A stretch of 64,000 nucleotides of DNA, taken from the NCBI GenBank assembly GCA_019359155.1, contig JAHHHV010000071.1, positions 62,001-126,000 of the forward strand, in the 5' to 3' direction. The notes under the pieces are model-generated. The model made no database searches, had not been told where the DNA came from, and was given only the letters and a program-made list of their open reading frames with translations. A program made the translations under genes and the position numbers. How positions within the stretch are numbered: the first letter of the stretch is position 1; each line of letters starts with the position of its first letter. The stretch comes from Pegethrix bostrychoides GSE-TBD4-15B (GTDB lineage Bacteria; Cyanobacteriota; Cyanobacteriia; Elainellales; Elainellaceae). This document shows, in pieces, positions 17,287 to 26,283 of the stretch.

Positions 17287-18984
17287 CTACATCATGCCCA
17301 TGCCGCCCATTCCAGGCATGCCCATGCCGCCCATTCCAGGCATGCCCATACCGCCCATTCCACCCATGCCGCCCATTCCACCCATATCAGGCGCAGCAGC
17401 AGCGGCCTTTTCAGGTTTCTCGACGACTAGGACTTCAGTGGTAATCACCATGCTGGCAATCGAGGCTGCATCCTGTAGGGCAGAGCGCACGACCTTCGCT
17501 GGGTCGATAATGCCAGCCACCAGCAGATCTTCGTACTGGTTCGTCAGCGCATTGTAGCCCTGATTGCCACCCAGGGTTTTCACCTTTTCAACGACAACCG
17601 TGCCCTCAACGCCGCAGTTCTCGGCAATCTGGCGCAGTGGTGCTTCCAAAGCCCGAATTACGATATCTGCGCCGATCTGCTCGTCGGCACTCAGCGATGC
17701 TTTGAACCCTTGCAGCTTTTGAGCCGTATGCAGCAACGTCACGCCGCCACCCGGAACAATTCCCTGCTCGACCGCGGCTTTGGTGGCGTTCAGCGCGTCT
17801 TCTAAGCGTAGCTTGCGGTCTTTGAGTTCGGTTTCGGTGGCGGCTCCCACTTTAATCACAGCCACGCCGCCCACCAAGCGAGCCAATCGCTCTTGCAGCT
17901 TTTCGGTGTCGTAGTCTGAGTCGGTTTCGGCTAGCTCGCGGCGGATTTGGGCAATCCGGGTTTCCAGCGCCGTTTTGTCGGGTGCATCGGCCACAATCGT
18001 CGTGGTGTCTTTGGTGATCGTCACCTTGCGAGCATTGCCCAGCGTTTCCAGAGTCGCCATATCCAGACTCAGGCCAATTTCCTCCGACATCATCTGGCCC
18101 CCCGTGAGCACCGCAATATCTTGCAGCACAGCCTTACGACGTTCGCCAAACGAAGGCGCTTTGACAGCTACCACGTTCAGCACGCCGCGCAGCTTATTCA
18201 CCACTAACGTCGCCAACGCTTCGCCTTCAATATCTTCGGCAATAATCATCAGGGGCTGTCCGGCGCGGGCGACATTTTCCAGCACAGGCACCAGATCTTG
18301 AATGCTGCCAATTTTCTTGTCGGTTAGCAAAATCAGCGGCTTTTCTAGCTCGCAGATCATCCGGTCGTTGTCGGTGACAAAGTAGGGCGACACATAGCCC
18401 CGGTCAAACTGCATCCCTTCGACGATTTCCATTTCGGTGGAGAGCGACTTGGACTCTTCAACCGAAATCACGCCGTCCTGCCCGACTTTGCTCATTGCTT
18501 CGGCAATCATCGCGCCCACTTCGGCATCGCTGCCTGCCGCCACCGTAGCTACCTGCTCGATTTCGTTGCCTTGAATCGGTTTGGCCATTGCCGCGATTTC
18601 ATCTAGCGCTTTGCTGACGGTTTTTTCAATGCCGCGTCGCAGCGCTACCGGGTTGGTGCCTGCAGCCACGTTCCGCAGCCCCTCACGGATCATTGCCTGC
18701 GCCAGAACTGTGGCGGTGGTGGTGCCGTCGCCCGCTAGATCTTTGGTTTTGGAGGCTACTTCCTGAATCAGCCGCGCCCCGGCATTTTCGAGCGGATCTT
18801 CCAGCTCAATTTCTTTGGCAATCGAGATGCCGTCATTCACAATCTGCGGCGCACCATATTTTGACTCTAAAACCACATTCCGCCCTCTGGGGCCAAGCGT
18901 AATTCGAACCGCATCGGCTAGTGCATTGACGCCGCGCTCTAGCGCCTGACGCGATGCTTCATCAAAAACAACGATTTTAGACAT
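17287..18984 (-). CDS. groEL: Chaperonin GroEL (second, groES-less type)
   Basis: This 60 kDa chaperonin subunit of 565 aa forms tetradecameric rings that fold proteins with ATP and GroES. Conserved elements include [19 protein letters not shown], the ATPase motif [12 protein letters not shown] and [11 protein letters not shown]. The C-terminus is a long Gly-Met tail with MGGMGG-type repeats and two PGM insertions, ending GMGMM. No groES precedes it, which fits the monocistronic groEL2/cpn60 copy that cyanobacteria carry besides groESL. A perfect CIRCE operator lies 28-64 bp upstream of the start, so HrcA repression and heat induction are expected. A terminator follows. Confidence 0.93.
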   Translation of the reverse strand: MSKIVVFDEASRQALERGVNALADAVRITLGPRGRNVVLESKYGAPQIVNDGISIAKEIELEDPLENAGARLIQEVASKTKDLAGDGTTTATVLAQAMIREGLRNVAAGTNPVALRRGIEKTVSKALDEIAAMAKPIQGNEIEQVATVAAGSDAEVGAMIAEAMSKVGQDGVISVEESKSLSTEMEIVEGMQFDRGYVSPYFVTDNDRMICELEKPLILLTDKKIGSIQDLVPVLENVARAGQPLMIIAEDIEGEALATLVVNKLRGVLNVVAVKAPSFGERRKAVLQDIAVLTGGQMMSEEIGLSLDMATLETLGNARKVTITKDTTTIVADAPDKTALETRIAQIRRELAETDSDYDTEKLQERLARLVGGVAVIKVGAATETELKDRKLRLEDALNATKAAVEQGIVPGGGVTLLHTAQKLQGFKASLSADEQIGADIVIRALEAPLRQIAENCGVEGTVVVEKVKTLGGNQGYNALTNQYEDLLVAGIIDPAKVVRSALQDAASIASMVITTEVLVVEKPEKAAAAAPDMGGMGGMGGMGGMGMPGMGGMGMPGMGGMGMM

Positions 18985-19012
18985 AGTAATTTGGTTTGGA
19001 TCTCGCCACTGT

Positions 19013-19049
19013 AGACTTTAGCACTCTAGGTCATCGAGTGCTAAAGTCT
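19013..19049 (-). promoter_or_regulatory. CIRCE operator (HrcA binding site) of groEL
   Basis: TTAGCACTC (19018-19026), nine bases, then GAGTGCTAA (19036-19044) match the CIRCE consensus perfectly. The symmetry extends five more bases each side (AGACT / AGTCT), giving 14 bp arms. It lies between the groEL start and dprA. Confidence 0.95.
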
Positions 19050-19089
19050 GCCTGGAGGGAATGCCGAACCTGAGGCGGACGGCTACAGG

Positions 19090-20217
19090 CTATCCCCGCT
19101 GATAGCGCATTCCGGGCAGCTGCGAAATCAGTCCCATTAGCTCTAGCTGAGCCAAAGCGCTGAGGGCTGTCCCCGTCGCCAGACCTGCCTGCTGCATGAT
19201 GAGATCGACGGCAATGGGTTCGAGCGTTACGGCTTGAAACACCTGCTGGAGTTCAGGGTCAAGCTCAGAATTAAGCTGAGGGTCAGGCGCTGCCATAAGC
19301 TCCTGCGATCGCTCCTGTGGCTTCAGCAGGGGCGGCAGAGTGCCCAGCATTTTCAGTAGCTCAGTCTCACCCAAAATCACCTGTGCCCCCTGAGCAATCA
19401 GGCTGAGACAGCCGGTAGCACGATAGTTGTCGAGTGTACCAGGCAGGGCGTAGACTTCGCGGCCATACTCGTTAGCGAGGCGGGCGGTAATCAGCGACCC
19501 CGACTTTTGGGGTGCTTCAATCACCAGCGTGGCGCGGCAGAGTCCGGCAATAATCCGGTTGCGGCGGGGGAAGTGAACCCGGTCGGGCGGTATGCCTGCC
19601 GGATGTTCGCTCAGCAGCAGTCCTTGCCGCGCCACCTGCTCGGCCAGCGTCCGGTTAAACTGCGGATAGACAATGTCTAGCCCCGTCCCCATCACCGCAA
19701 TTGTGCGGCCACCCGCATCAAGACAGCTCTGGTGCGCCTCGGTGTCAATGCCGTCTGCTAACCCCGACACCACCGTTATGCCCGACTGCGCCAAAGCCGC
19801 GCTCAGCCGCCTCGCCCAGCGTCTGCCGTAGTCCGAAGGCTTGCGAGTGCCAACAATCGCCACAGCAGGCTGAAGCCCCTGGTTTTCTGAAGGCTCGATC
19901 TGGCCTTGATAGTAGAGAATGGGCGGCGCATCTGGAATTTCTAGCAGCCAGCGCGGGTAGTCGGGATCGATTAGTGTCCAGAACTGGGGGTTGCGCTGCT
20001 GGTGCTGCGTCAATAGCTGCTCTGGATCAATTTGGCGGCGATCTTGGACGACGCTAGCGGCAGTCTGTTCGCCAATGCCGCTGACCGCCAAAAGCTCTTG
20101 GTAGCTGGCTTCCCAGGCCAATTCCAGAGAGCCAAAATGCTCGTCTAGCCGCCGAATTGCCACTGAGCCAATCCCCGACACCTGCGACCAGGCCAACCAA
20201 AATGCCCGTGCTGCCAC
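19090..20217 (-). CDS. dprA: DNA-processing protein DprA
   Basis: DprA loads RecA on incoming single-stranded DNA during natural transformation. The 375 aa protein begins with helix-hairpin-helix-like segments (SQVSGIGSVAIRRL, LAVSGIGEQTA), then the Rossmann-like core with VAIVGTRKPSDYGRR, VVSGLADGIDTEAH, GTGLDIVYP and FPRRNRIIAGL. A winged-helix (DML1-like) tail follows at about 305-375 (LEPIAVDLIMQQAGLATGTALSALAQLELMG). The start is GTG with AAGGAG six bases upstream. Spacing from the CIRCE site is about 40 bp; dprA is read leftward toward groEL but groEL has its own operator. Confidence 0.92.
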   Translation of the reverse strand: MAARAFWLAWSQVSGIGSVAIRRLDEHFGSLELAWEASYQELLAVSGIGEQTAASVVQDRRQIDPEQLLTQHQQRNPQFWTLIDPDYPRWLLEIPDAPPILYYQGQIEPSENQGLQPAVAIVGTRKPSDYGRRWARRLSAALAQSGITVVSGLADGIDTEAHQSCLDAGGRTIAVMGTGLDIVYPQFNRTLAEQVARQGLLLSEHPAGIPPDRVHFPRRNRIIAGLCRATLVIEAPQKSGSLITARLANEYGREVYALPGTLDNYRATGCLSLIAQGAQVILGETELLKMLGTLPPLLKPQERSQELMAAPDPQLNSELDPELQQVFQAVTLEPIAVDLIMQQAGLATGTALSALAQLELMGLISQLPGMRYQRG

Positions 20218-20338
20218 GCTCTGCTCCTTCTCTGCTGCGCGAGTTCTCTGCTAGCCTAAGCTCACGAACCTCGCTGTTTCAGCTTTATTGTGCCCAGTTT
20301 GATCAGGGGTGGCTTGGAGCAGATCCAGCTTTAGCGAA

Positions 20339-21061
20339 CTATACTTTGGCTGCCTTTAGATTGGCAGCCTTTAGATTCTGCAAATACTCAAACACGCTCT
20401 TATCGCCAATATCCGGCGGAATCGGCTGGATCACCTTGCGGATGGCAAACACGATAAACAGCGCCGCCCAGACTGCCAGCAAGCCTTGCTCAACCCCTAG
20501 CGGCAGCCAGCCCAGCCAGTGACTCAGCAGCAGCAGCGGCACGGTTGGGGTTAGCAGCTTGGTTTCTAAGCGGTTGAAGCAGAACGCCTCTTTGAAGAAA
20601 ATTCCGGTTAGCGCCGCAAAGGTAAAGCCCACGCCCAAAATTGTGACCGGATGCTGATAGACCGTCAGAGCAAATGGCTCTGGGTAGAAATGCCCGACGG
20701 CCAGCGCCGCCAAACTGCCTACCAGCCAAAACGCCTGAAGCGCTCGGTGCAGCGTCACCATATAGATATGAATCATCAGCAGGCTCACGCCCAGTCCTAG
20801 ACTAAACCCCGTGTAGAGCAGCGTCAGCGCCATCTGCACCGTTGGGTTTTCGCCCTGCCAGAGCGCCAAGATAGCTCCAGCTGCAAAGCACAGCGCCGCT
20901 GCCATTAGCCCTGCTCGATAGATCACTACACCGCGTCGGTCGCTAGGGGTAATCGTAAACTCACCGAACTGGCCTTGATATTGATTCTGATACGGGATGG
21001 GTTCTGCAAATTCTGGCTGAGCTACTCCGTCCATAAGAAGATTGCGGGTTGCGAAAGGCAT
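20339..21061 (-). CDS. DUF2301-family integral membrane protein
   Basis: This 240 aa protein is largely hydrophobic, with about six to seven predicted spans starting near residue 47 (VVIYRAGLMAAALCFAAGAILALW, MALTLLYTGFSLGLGVSLLMIHIY, AFWLVGSLAALAVGHF, LGVGFTFAALTGIFF, LLLLSHWLGWLPL, LLAVWAALFIVFAIR). The motifs FKEAFCFNRLE and PYQNQYQGQFGEFTITPSDRRG match the conserved cyanobacterial DUF2301 family, which has no known function. The start could be ATG 21061 or ATG 21034. The tail has a duplicated LKAAN/LKAAK from a short DNA repeat at 20347-20375. It is divergent from the RarA fusion. Confidence 0.8.
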   Translation of the reverse strand: MPFATRNLLMDGVAQPEFAEPIPYQNQYQGQFGEFTITPSDRRGVVIYRAGLMAAALCFAAGAILALWQGENPTVQMALTLLYTGFSLGLGVSLLMIHIYMVTLHRALQAFWLVGSLAALAVGHFYPEPFALTVYQHPVTILGVGFTFAALTGIFFKEAFCFNRLETKLLTPTVPLLLLSHWLGWLPLGVEQGLLAVWAALFIVFAIRKVIQPIPPDIGDKSVFEYLQNLKAANLKAAKV

Positions 21062-21151
21062 CTAGCTACTAGAATAGCGACTCTGGCCGCAGTCTCGCTG
21101 ATTTGCTTTTTCCCAACAAACTATCTCAGCTTTTTACTCAGCTTTATCTCT

Positions 21152-23356
21152 ATGACGCTGTTTGACCAGCACCGCCAGCATCTAATTGATACCGAAGCGC
21201 CGCTGGCGGCTCGCATGCGACCGCGCAGCCTAGATGAGTTTATTGGGCAGGCGGCCATTATGGGCCAGGGGCGGCTATTGCGGCGGGCGATTCAGGCTGA
21301 CCAGCTTTCGTCGCTGATTTTCTATGGGCCACCCGGTACAGGCAAAACGACACTGGCTCAGATTATTGCCAACAGCACGCAGGCGCATTTTATTTCGATC
21401 AATGCTGTGCTAGCGGGCGTGAAAGAGATCCGCGAGGCGATTGCCACGGCTCAAGAAAAGCGCGGCAGGCAGAGTCAGAAGACAATTTTGTTTATCGATG
21501 AGGTGCATCGGTTCAACAAATCTCAGCAGGATGCGCTGCTGCCCTGGGTGGAAAACGGCACGGTGATTTTGATTGGAGCCACGACCGAAAACCCGTATTT
21601 TGAAGTGAACAAAGCGCTGGTTAGTCGATCGAGGCTGTTTCAGCTGAAGCCGCTGGAGGCCGCAGATCTGCGTCAGGTGATAGCTCAGGCGCTGCAAGAT
21701 CCACGCGGCTACGGCCACAAAACCGTGCAGATTGAGCCAGCCGCCGCCGAGCATCTGATCAACGTGGCGAATGGCGATGCGCGGACGCTGCTGAATGCCC
21801 TAGAGCTGGCGGTTGAGACGACTCCTGAGAACGCTGAGGGCACGGTAGAGATTACGCTGGCGGTGGCCGAAGAGTCAATTCAGCATCGGGCTGTGCTCTA
21901 CGACAAAGAAGGCGATGCCCATTTCGACACGATTAGTGCCTTTATCAAAAGTATTCGTGGCTCCGATCCCGATGCTGCCCTCTACTGGCTGGCGCGGATG
22001 GTTTATGCTGGCGAAGATCCGCGCTTTATTTTTCGCCGCCTGCTGATTTTGGCGAGCGAAGATGTGGGGCTAGCCGATCCGAATGCTGTGGTGATCGTGA
22101 ATGCCTGCGTCGCTGCCTTTGACCGAGTGGGAATGCCAGAAGGCCGCTATCCGCTCTCTCAGGCGACGCTCTACCTGGCCACCGCACCCAAATCTAATAG
22201 CGTCATGGGCTTTTTTGACGCGCTGACCGCAGTGGAGCAAGAGCGCGAGGCCGAAGTCCCCACTCATCTGCGCGACTCTAACCGCGACAAGCAGGGCTTT
22301 GGGCATGGGGCGGGCTACCTCTACCCGCATTCCTACCGCGAGCATTGGGTGGCGCAGCAGTACTTGCCCAGCAGCCTGCAAGGGCAGGTGTTCTATCAGC
22401 CTTCGAGTCAGGGGCAGGAGCGGCAGGTGCAGCAGCAGGTGGCTCGTCAGCGTGAGGCACAGCTCGCCGCCATGCTGGAAGGCTTCGGGCTGGCTGCACC
22501 TGAGATGCTCACCTTCAGCCCTGCTGATAGCGCGACTGACCGCTGGCTTCAGCGCAGTCTCACTCAGGCTGGACAGCGGCTCGCTCAGCTACGCGACCAT
22601 TTGTTTGAGTTGGCCAACTTGCAGCGGCATCATCTCGTCTTGGATCTGAACGCAGGTAGCGGTTTGCTGACCTGGGAGGCGCTACGGCAAGTTCCGGAGG
22701 GCGGTGTCTATGCTGCTGTGCAGACTTCAGCTGATGCTGAGGCGCTGCGCGAGCAAATTGCCCGCCTGCCCGAACTCAGCCGTCCGCTCTTACTGCCAGC
22801 GCAGGCTCAAGACTTGCCGCAGCAGCTAGCCCAGCGGTTTCCCGAAATGCAGTTTGACTGCATCATGGGTCGCAACGCGCTGGCCGCTCAGCCCGATCAA
22901 GTAGCGCTAGTCAACCAGTGGCTTAACCTGCTGCATCCGCAAGGGCAGATCCTGCTGGCTGAAACCATTCCACAGCGGACTCAGCGTCTGTATCAGCTTC
23001 TCAATGCAGAGACTTTGGGAAAGCAGCTTTATAAACGTCTTGTGAATGCAGAAGAAGCGATCTATGCGGATCCGACAGATGCAAAGGTGAACTGGAATTT
23101 GAGCGATCTAGAACAGGCGCTAGCATCTCATAGAATCAAGCTGACGAGTGAAACAATTCAAACAGAGCTAACAGTCACTTCAGCGATTCTCGAACGCTGG
23201 TTTAGCCCAGGCCAGGAACGCCCCAGCTATTGCGATCGACTGGCCGCTCAGCTCAGTGCGGCTGAACTCAAGACAGTGCGGGAAGGCTTTTTGCGGCTGA
23301 AAAATCAGGTTGTCTTGTGGCAGAGCACGGTTGGCTATATTCAGATTTGGCGCTGA
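21152..23356 (+). CDS. rarA: RarA/MgsA AAA+ ATPase fused to a methyltransferase-like domain
   Basis: Residues 1 to about 430 are the replication-associated recombination factor RarA: Walker A GPPGTGKT, Walker B LFIDEVHRF, sensor GATTENPYFEVN and the C-terminal tetramerisation region with GHGAGYLYPHSYREHWV. RarA acts at stalled replication forks. Residues 430-734 form an extra domain with a SAM-binding-like stretch, LVLDLNAGSGLLTWEALR, and a later helical region. This RarA-plus-unknown-domain layout is known in cyanobacteria, but no methyltransferase activity is shown here. The acidic motif after the Gly-rich loop looks degenerate. The ATG at 21152 was chosen because the 59 upstream codons of the open frame overlap the divergent gene. 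Confidence 0.9.
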   Translation: MTLFDQHRQHLIDTEAPLAARMRPRSLDEFIGQAAIMGQGRLLRRAIQADQLSSLIFYGPPGTGKTTLAQIIANSTQAHFISINAVLAGVKEIREAIATAQEKRGRQSQKTILFIDEVHRFNKSQQDALLPWVENGTVILIGATTENPYFEVNKALVSRSRLFQLKPLEAADLRQVIAQALQDPRGYGHKTVQIEPAAAEHLINVANGDARTLLNALELAVETTPENAEGTVEITLAVAEESIQHRAVLYDKEGDAHFDTISAFIKSIRGSDPDAALYWLARMVYAGEDPRFIFRRLLILASEDVGLADPNAVVIVNACVAAFDRVGMPEGRYPLSQATLYLATAPKSNSVMGFFDALTAVEQEREAEVPTHLRDSNRDKQGFGHGAGYLYPHSYREHWVAQQYLPSSLQGQVFYQPSSQGQERQVQQQVARQREAQLAAMLEGFGLAAPEMLTFSPADSATDRWLQRSLTQAGQRLAQLRDHLFELANLQRHHLVLDLNAGSGLLTWEALRQVPEGGVYAAVQTSADAEALREQIARLPELSRPLLLPAQAQDLPQQLAQRFPEMQFDCIMGRNALAAQPDQVALVNQWLNLLHPQGQILLAETIPQRTQRLYQLLNAETLGKQLYKRLVNAEEAIYADPTDAKVNWNLSDLEQALASHRIKLTSETIQTELTVTSAILERWFSPGQERPSYCDRLAAQLSAAELKTVREGFLRLKNQVVLWQSTVGYIQIWR

Positions 23357-23391
23357 GGTGAACTTGAAGCCTGCTGCGGATGGCGCTGTGC

Positions 23392-24018
23392 TTATCTCGG
23401 CTCCTCCACTGACCAGATGCGGCGGAAGCTCTTAGGATACTCAATGACCAGCCCGTCTCGATCTACCAACAGCTCGACTGAGAAATTGCGAACTAGCCCT
23501 TCATAGCGATAGATGCCGCCCTGAGAGCTGACCTCTAGACAGGTATAGCGCTGCGGCATCGCTCTAATCTCCATTTCGGGTATGGTGATGCAGACTGCCG
23601 AAATATTGCGGACTTCACCGGGCTGGAGCGCTAGTCTGCGAATGGCTAATGTGTTGGTGAAGGGGGTGATCGACAAATCGAGATCGACAGAGCCATTCAG
23701 CTCAGGGCAAGGTGAATCATCCTGCCCCCACCATTGCCCTGCGCCGTCTGAGCGCAGCCAGAGCGTCGTGCCGACTGCATCCAAGCGTTCAAGCCGCAGC
23801 GTTTGCACCTGCCAGTCAGGCGTAGTTTCAATTTGATAGCGGATTCTGAAGGGGCGACCATCTTTGATGCCCATCACTACGCTGTTTGCAACAATGCTGC
23901 CTGCTGAACTGCTGCCTGCTGAATTGCTGCCTGAACTGCTGCTCTGAGGCTCATTTTCAATATGCAGCTGCTCCATCCCTAGGCTGTTCCACTGCATCCA
24001 CATAACCGTTCGATCCAT
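23392..24018 (-). CDS. Putative glycolipid-binding domain protein
   Basis: This 208 aa protein fits the putative glycolipid-binding family (formerly DUF1089). Signature-like stretches are FRIRYQIETTPDWQVQTLRL, LWLRSDGAGQWW, LDLSITPFTNTLAIRRL and RYTCLEVSSQGGIYRYEG, ending in GLVIEYPKSFRRIW. Family members form a beta-barrel similar to LolA/VioE; the ligand here is unknown. A Ser/Gly linker at residues 26-41 comes from short GCTGCCTGCTGAA-type DNA repeats. It is the last of the leftward series after the TonB-like gene, but a 226 bp gap makes cotranscription uncertain. Confidence 0.75.
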   Translation of the reverse strand: MDRTVMWMQWNSLGMEQLHIENEPQSSSSGSNSAGSSSAGSIVANSVVMGIKDGRPFRIRYQIETTPDWQVQTLRLERLDAVGTTLWLRSDGAGQWWGQDDSPCPELNGSVDLDLSITPFTNTLAIRRLALQPGEVRNISAVCITIPEMEIRAMPQRYTCLEVSSQGGIYRYEGLVRNFSVELLVDRDGLVIEYPKSFRRIWSVEEPR

Positions 24019-24244
24019 GACCTGTCTCCCACAATTGCGACTATTCGGCTGATGTTGGCACCCAGATCAACCTCAAACTCAATAGCCGAAGCGATCGCAG
24101 ATAGGACAGATAACACAGAATAGACAGCAACAGGGAGCGAGAAAATCAACACAGAAAAATCAACAGAGACAGGGCTGCAACAGACCTTTGCACCTTATCA
24201 AATAATTTGAGTCAGACTCAGCAATTTTAGGCAAAAACTGCCCG

Positions 24245-25063
24245 CTATGGAGCCGCCGCCTGAGTCGAATTGGGATCGCGGTTCCAAATCACCACGAAAG
24301 TAGCAGTTTTATCTGTGGACTGCACGAGGTTCACATATCGAACAGTGCTGCCTTGACTGACTTGATAAACGGCACCGCCCCCAAACTCTCCTGCTTCGGC
24401 AAATGTAAATCCTTGGAACAAAGTTCGGAGTTCCTCCAGCGCAGCATCCGGACGTTTGCGCGATGCCCATAGAATATCCTCAATTCCCTCAACTTGGACA
24501 GGCTGAGCATCTGGGCTGCTGTCTGCGGCGGCGATGCTCTCCGCTGTAAAGTAGAGTTCTGCTTGGGGAAACAGATAGTAAGGAATGCCCAACCCAGCGG
24601 TTTCTGATGCTCCGACCGCTCCCAAACTGGTTTGAAACTGCCCCAGATAGTCCTGAAGCTGCTGCTCAGCCTGAGGTTCTGGTGACGGGGCAATCGCCAC
24701 AGGGGAAGGCTCGACCGTTGGACTAGCGGGCACTGGCGCAGCAGCTAACGGGACTGGGGAAGGTGCGGGCGGCGGGCGGCGGGGCGGCGCTGGAGGGGCG
24801 ACCCTGGCAACGGGTCTGACAATCGGTTTGGGGGCAGGCGGTGGTGGTTTGGGGCTTGCTTTAGGAATCGGCTTGGGAGTTGCAGAAGGCTTAGTCAGCG
24901 ATTGGAGGCTGGAGAGCCGGACTTCTTCCTCTTTGGGCTTCTCTGCTTCGGGTGGTGGCTCAGCAGGGGGTCGGGCTGGCAGCGGCATTATCAGCAACAG
25001 CCCATGCAAAAACAGTGAGATCATCACCATTGGGCTGTAGAAAAATTTTAATAGCGAATTCAT
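24245..25063 (-). CDS. TonB-like proline-rich envelope protein
   Basis: This 272 aa protein has a short cytoplasmic N-terminus, one membrane span (residues 10-28, MVMISLFLHGLLLIMPLP), then a Pro-rich region (30-125) with Lys-Pro and Ala-Pro runs, like the periplasm-spanning rod of TonB. The C-terminal 140 residues (LGQFQTSLGAVG ... VVIWNRDP) are globular but do not show an obvious TonB C-terminal motif. The topology suggests an energy-transducing or envelope-spanning role. An ExbD gene lies two genes upstream on the same strand, which supports this. No ExbB is nearby. The function is inferred, not shown. Confidence 0.6.
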   Translation of the reverse strand: MNSLLKFFYSPMVMISLFLHGLLLIMPLPARPPAEPPPEAEKPKEEEVRLSSLQSLTKPSATPKPIPKASPKPPPPAPKPIVRPVARVAPPAPPRRPPPAPSPVPLAAAPVPASPTVEPSPVAIAPSPEPQAEQQLQDYLGQFQTSLGAVGASETAGLGIPYYLFPQAELYFTAESIAAADSSPDAQPVQVEGIEDILWASRKRPDAALEELRTLFQGFTFAEAGEFGGGAVYQVSQGSTVRYVNLVQSTDKTATFVVIWNRDPNSTQAAAP

Positions 25064-25091
25064 ATATCAAGATAGGGCGCGCTGTCAGTAG

Positions 25092-25121
25092 AAAGCTCTT
25101 GAGGCAACACACCCCAAGAGC
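25092..25121 (-). terminator. Candidate terminator after pstS
   Basis: GCTCTTG and CAAGAGC form a perfect 7 bp stem with a 13 nt loop. On the minus strand it is followed by TTTCT. It lies 25 bp after the pstS stop and 32 bp before the TonB-like start. Confidence 0.55.
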
Positions 25122-25145
25122 CGAACGATTGCCAATGAGCGATTT

Positions 25146-26165
25146 CTAGCGAACGCCTTCTAGACGCAGCAGCTCTTCAATCTTGACCCCGATGGTGTCA
25201 CGACCGGCGAACACGCTGCCCAGCTTGCGAGCTTCAAAGTTGGAGCGCGCAGCAGTGTAGGCAGTAGCGGGTAGCGGCACATAGCCAACTTCGCTGACCA
25301 AATCAGTGTTGCTCATATAGTAGTTGACGAAGTTTTGCACTTCTGGGCGCTCAGCCGACTTGGTGCTGACATAAATAAACAGCGGGCGCGACAGCGGCGT
25401 GTAGGTGCCGTTTTCAACGTTTGCTGGATTGGGCATGACAGAGCCGTCGCCGCCATCAATGCCGACCGCCTTCAGCCGCTGCTGGTTTTGCTCAAAATAT
25501 GCGAGGCCAAAGTAGCCCAGCGCGTTGGCATCCCGCGAGACACCCTGCACCAGCACGTTGTCATCTTCGCTGGCGGTAAAGTCAGCGCGACTCTCTCCTG
25601 ACTTGCCCATGATTGCTTCGGTGAAGTAGTCAAAGGTGCCGGAGTCTGTACCGGGGCCAAACAGCTTCAGCGGCGCGTTGGGGAAGCTAGAGCGAATTTG
25701 ATTCCAGTTGGTGATTTTGCCCTGTGCCGCAGGCTCCCACATTTTCTTCAGCTCTTCTACTGTCAGGCTGGAAGCCCAGGTATTGCCGGGGTTAACCACT
25801 ACGGTCAGTGCGTCGTAGGCAACCGGCAGTTCAATGAAGCCAATACCAGAAGCTTTGCAGGCATCGATTTCCGCCTGCTTGATGGGGCGAGAAGCATTTG
25901 AAATGTCGGTTTCGCCGTTGCAAAACTTTTCAAAACCACCGCCTGTCCCCGAAATCCCGACCGTAACGTTCGTGCCGCGATTGGCAGCCTGAAAGTCTTC
26001 AGCGACAGCTTCGGTGATTGGAAAAACTGTACTAGAGCCGTCAATCTTGATCGTAGAAGCTCCCTGGGAGAGCGCAGGAACAGAAGTCAGAGTAACCGCT
26101 AATGCTCCAATCATGCCGAGTAGGGTAAAGCGTCCCCATCTGCTTCTCATTCCGTTCGCCAACAT
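25146..26165 (-). CDS. pstS: Phosphate ABC transporter substrate-binding protein (PstS/SphX type)
   Basis: This periplasmic phosphate-binding protein is 339 aa long. Residues 1-35 form a signal peptide with a basic start, the hydrophobic core LLGMIGALAVTLTSV and the likely cleavage site ALSQGA. The mature part shows IKIDGSSTVFPITEAVAE, GISGTGGGFEKFCNGETDI and FGPGTDSGTFDYFTEAI, which are phosphate-contact segments of the PstS family and closest to the cyanobacterial SphX variant. The permease genes pstCAB are not nearby. A Pho-box-like triple repeat lies upstream, so phosphate control by SphR/PhoB is likely. A probable terminator follows. The neighbours are exbD upstream and a TonB-like gene downstream. 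Confidence 0.92.
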   Translation of the reverse strand: MLANGMRSRWGRFTLLGMIGALAVTLTSVPALSQGASTIKIDGSSTVFPITEAVAEDFQAANRGTNVTVGISGTGGGFEKFCNGETDISNASRPIKQAEIDACKASGIGFIELPVAYDALTVVVNPGNTWASSLTVEELKKMWEPAAQGKITNWNQIRSSFPNAPLKLFGPGTDSGTFDYFTEAIMGKSGESRADFTASEDDNVLVQGVSRDANALGYFGLAYFEQNQQRLKAVGIDGGDGSVMPNPANVENGTYTPLSRPLFIYVSTKSAERPEVQNFVNYYMSNTDLVSEVGYVPLPATAYTAARSNFEARKLGSVFAGRDTIGVKIEELLRLEGVR

Positions 26166-26253
26166 AAGTCACACTCCTAACAGATGAATCTTTTTTATAC
26201 CCCTCACCCTACAGGCTGTGGATTAAGAACTGATGATGCGGAGAATGTTCAAG

Positions 26254-26283
26254 ACTTTAAGTTTGGGTTATGGCTAGGTTAAT
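26254..26283 (-). promoter_or_regulatory. Candidate Pho box upstream of pstS
   Basis: Read on the minus strand, three 8 bp units ATTAACCT, CATAACCC and CTTAAAGT are separated by exactly 3 bp, giving the 11 bp period of cyanobacterial Pho boxes (unit consensus near YTTAAYYW). Matches are imperfect. The first unit overlaps the exbD stop codon (26279-26281). A TATAAA (26194-26199 region) lies about 55 bp downstream, which is far for a directly activated promoter. Confidence 0.55.

Noticed and set aside
20975-21151. 59-codon N-terminal extension of the RarA fusion
   Set aside because: It overlaps the divergent DUF2301 start region, and the family N-terminus begins at 21152.
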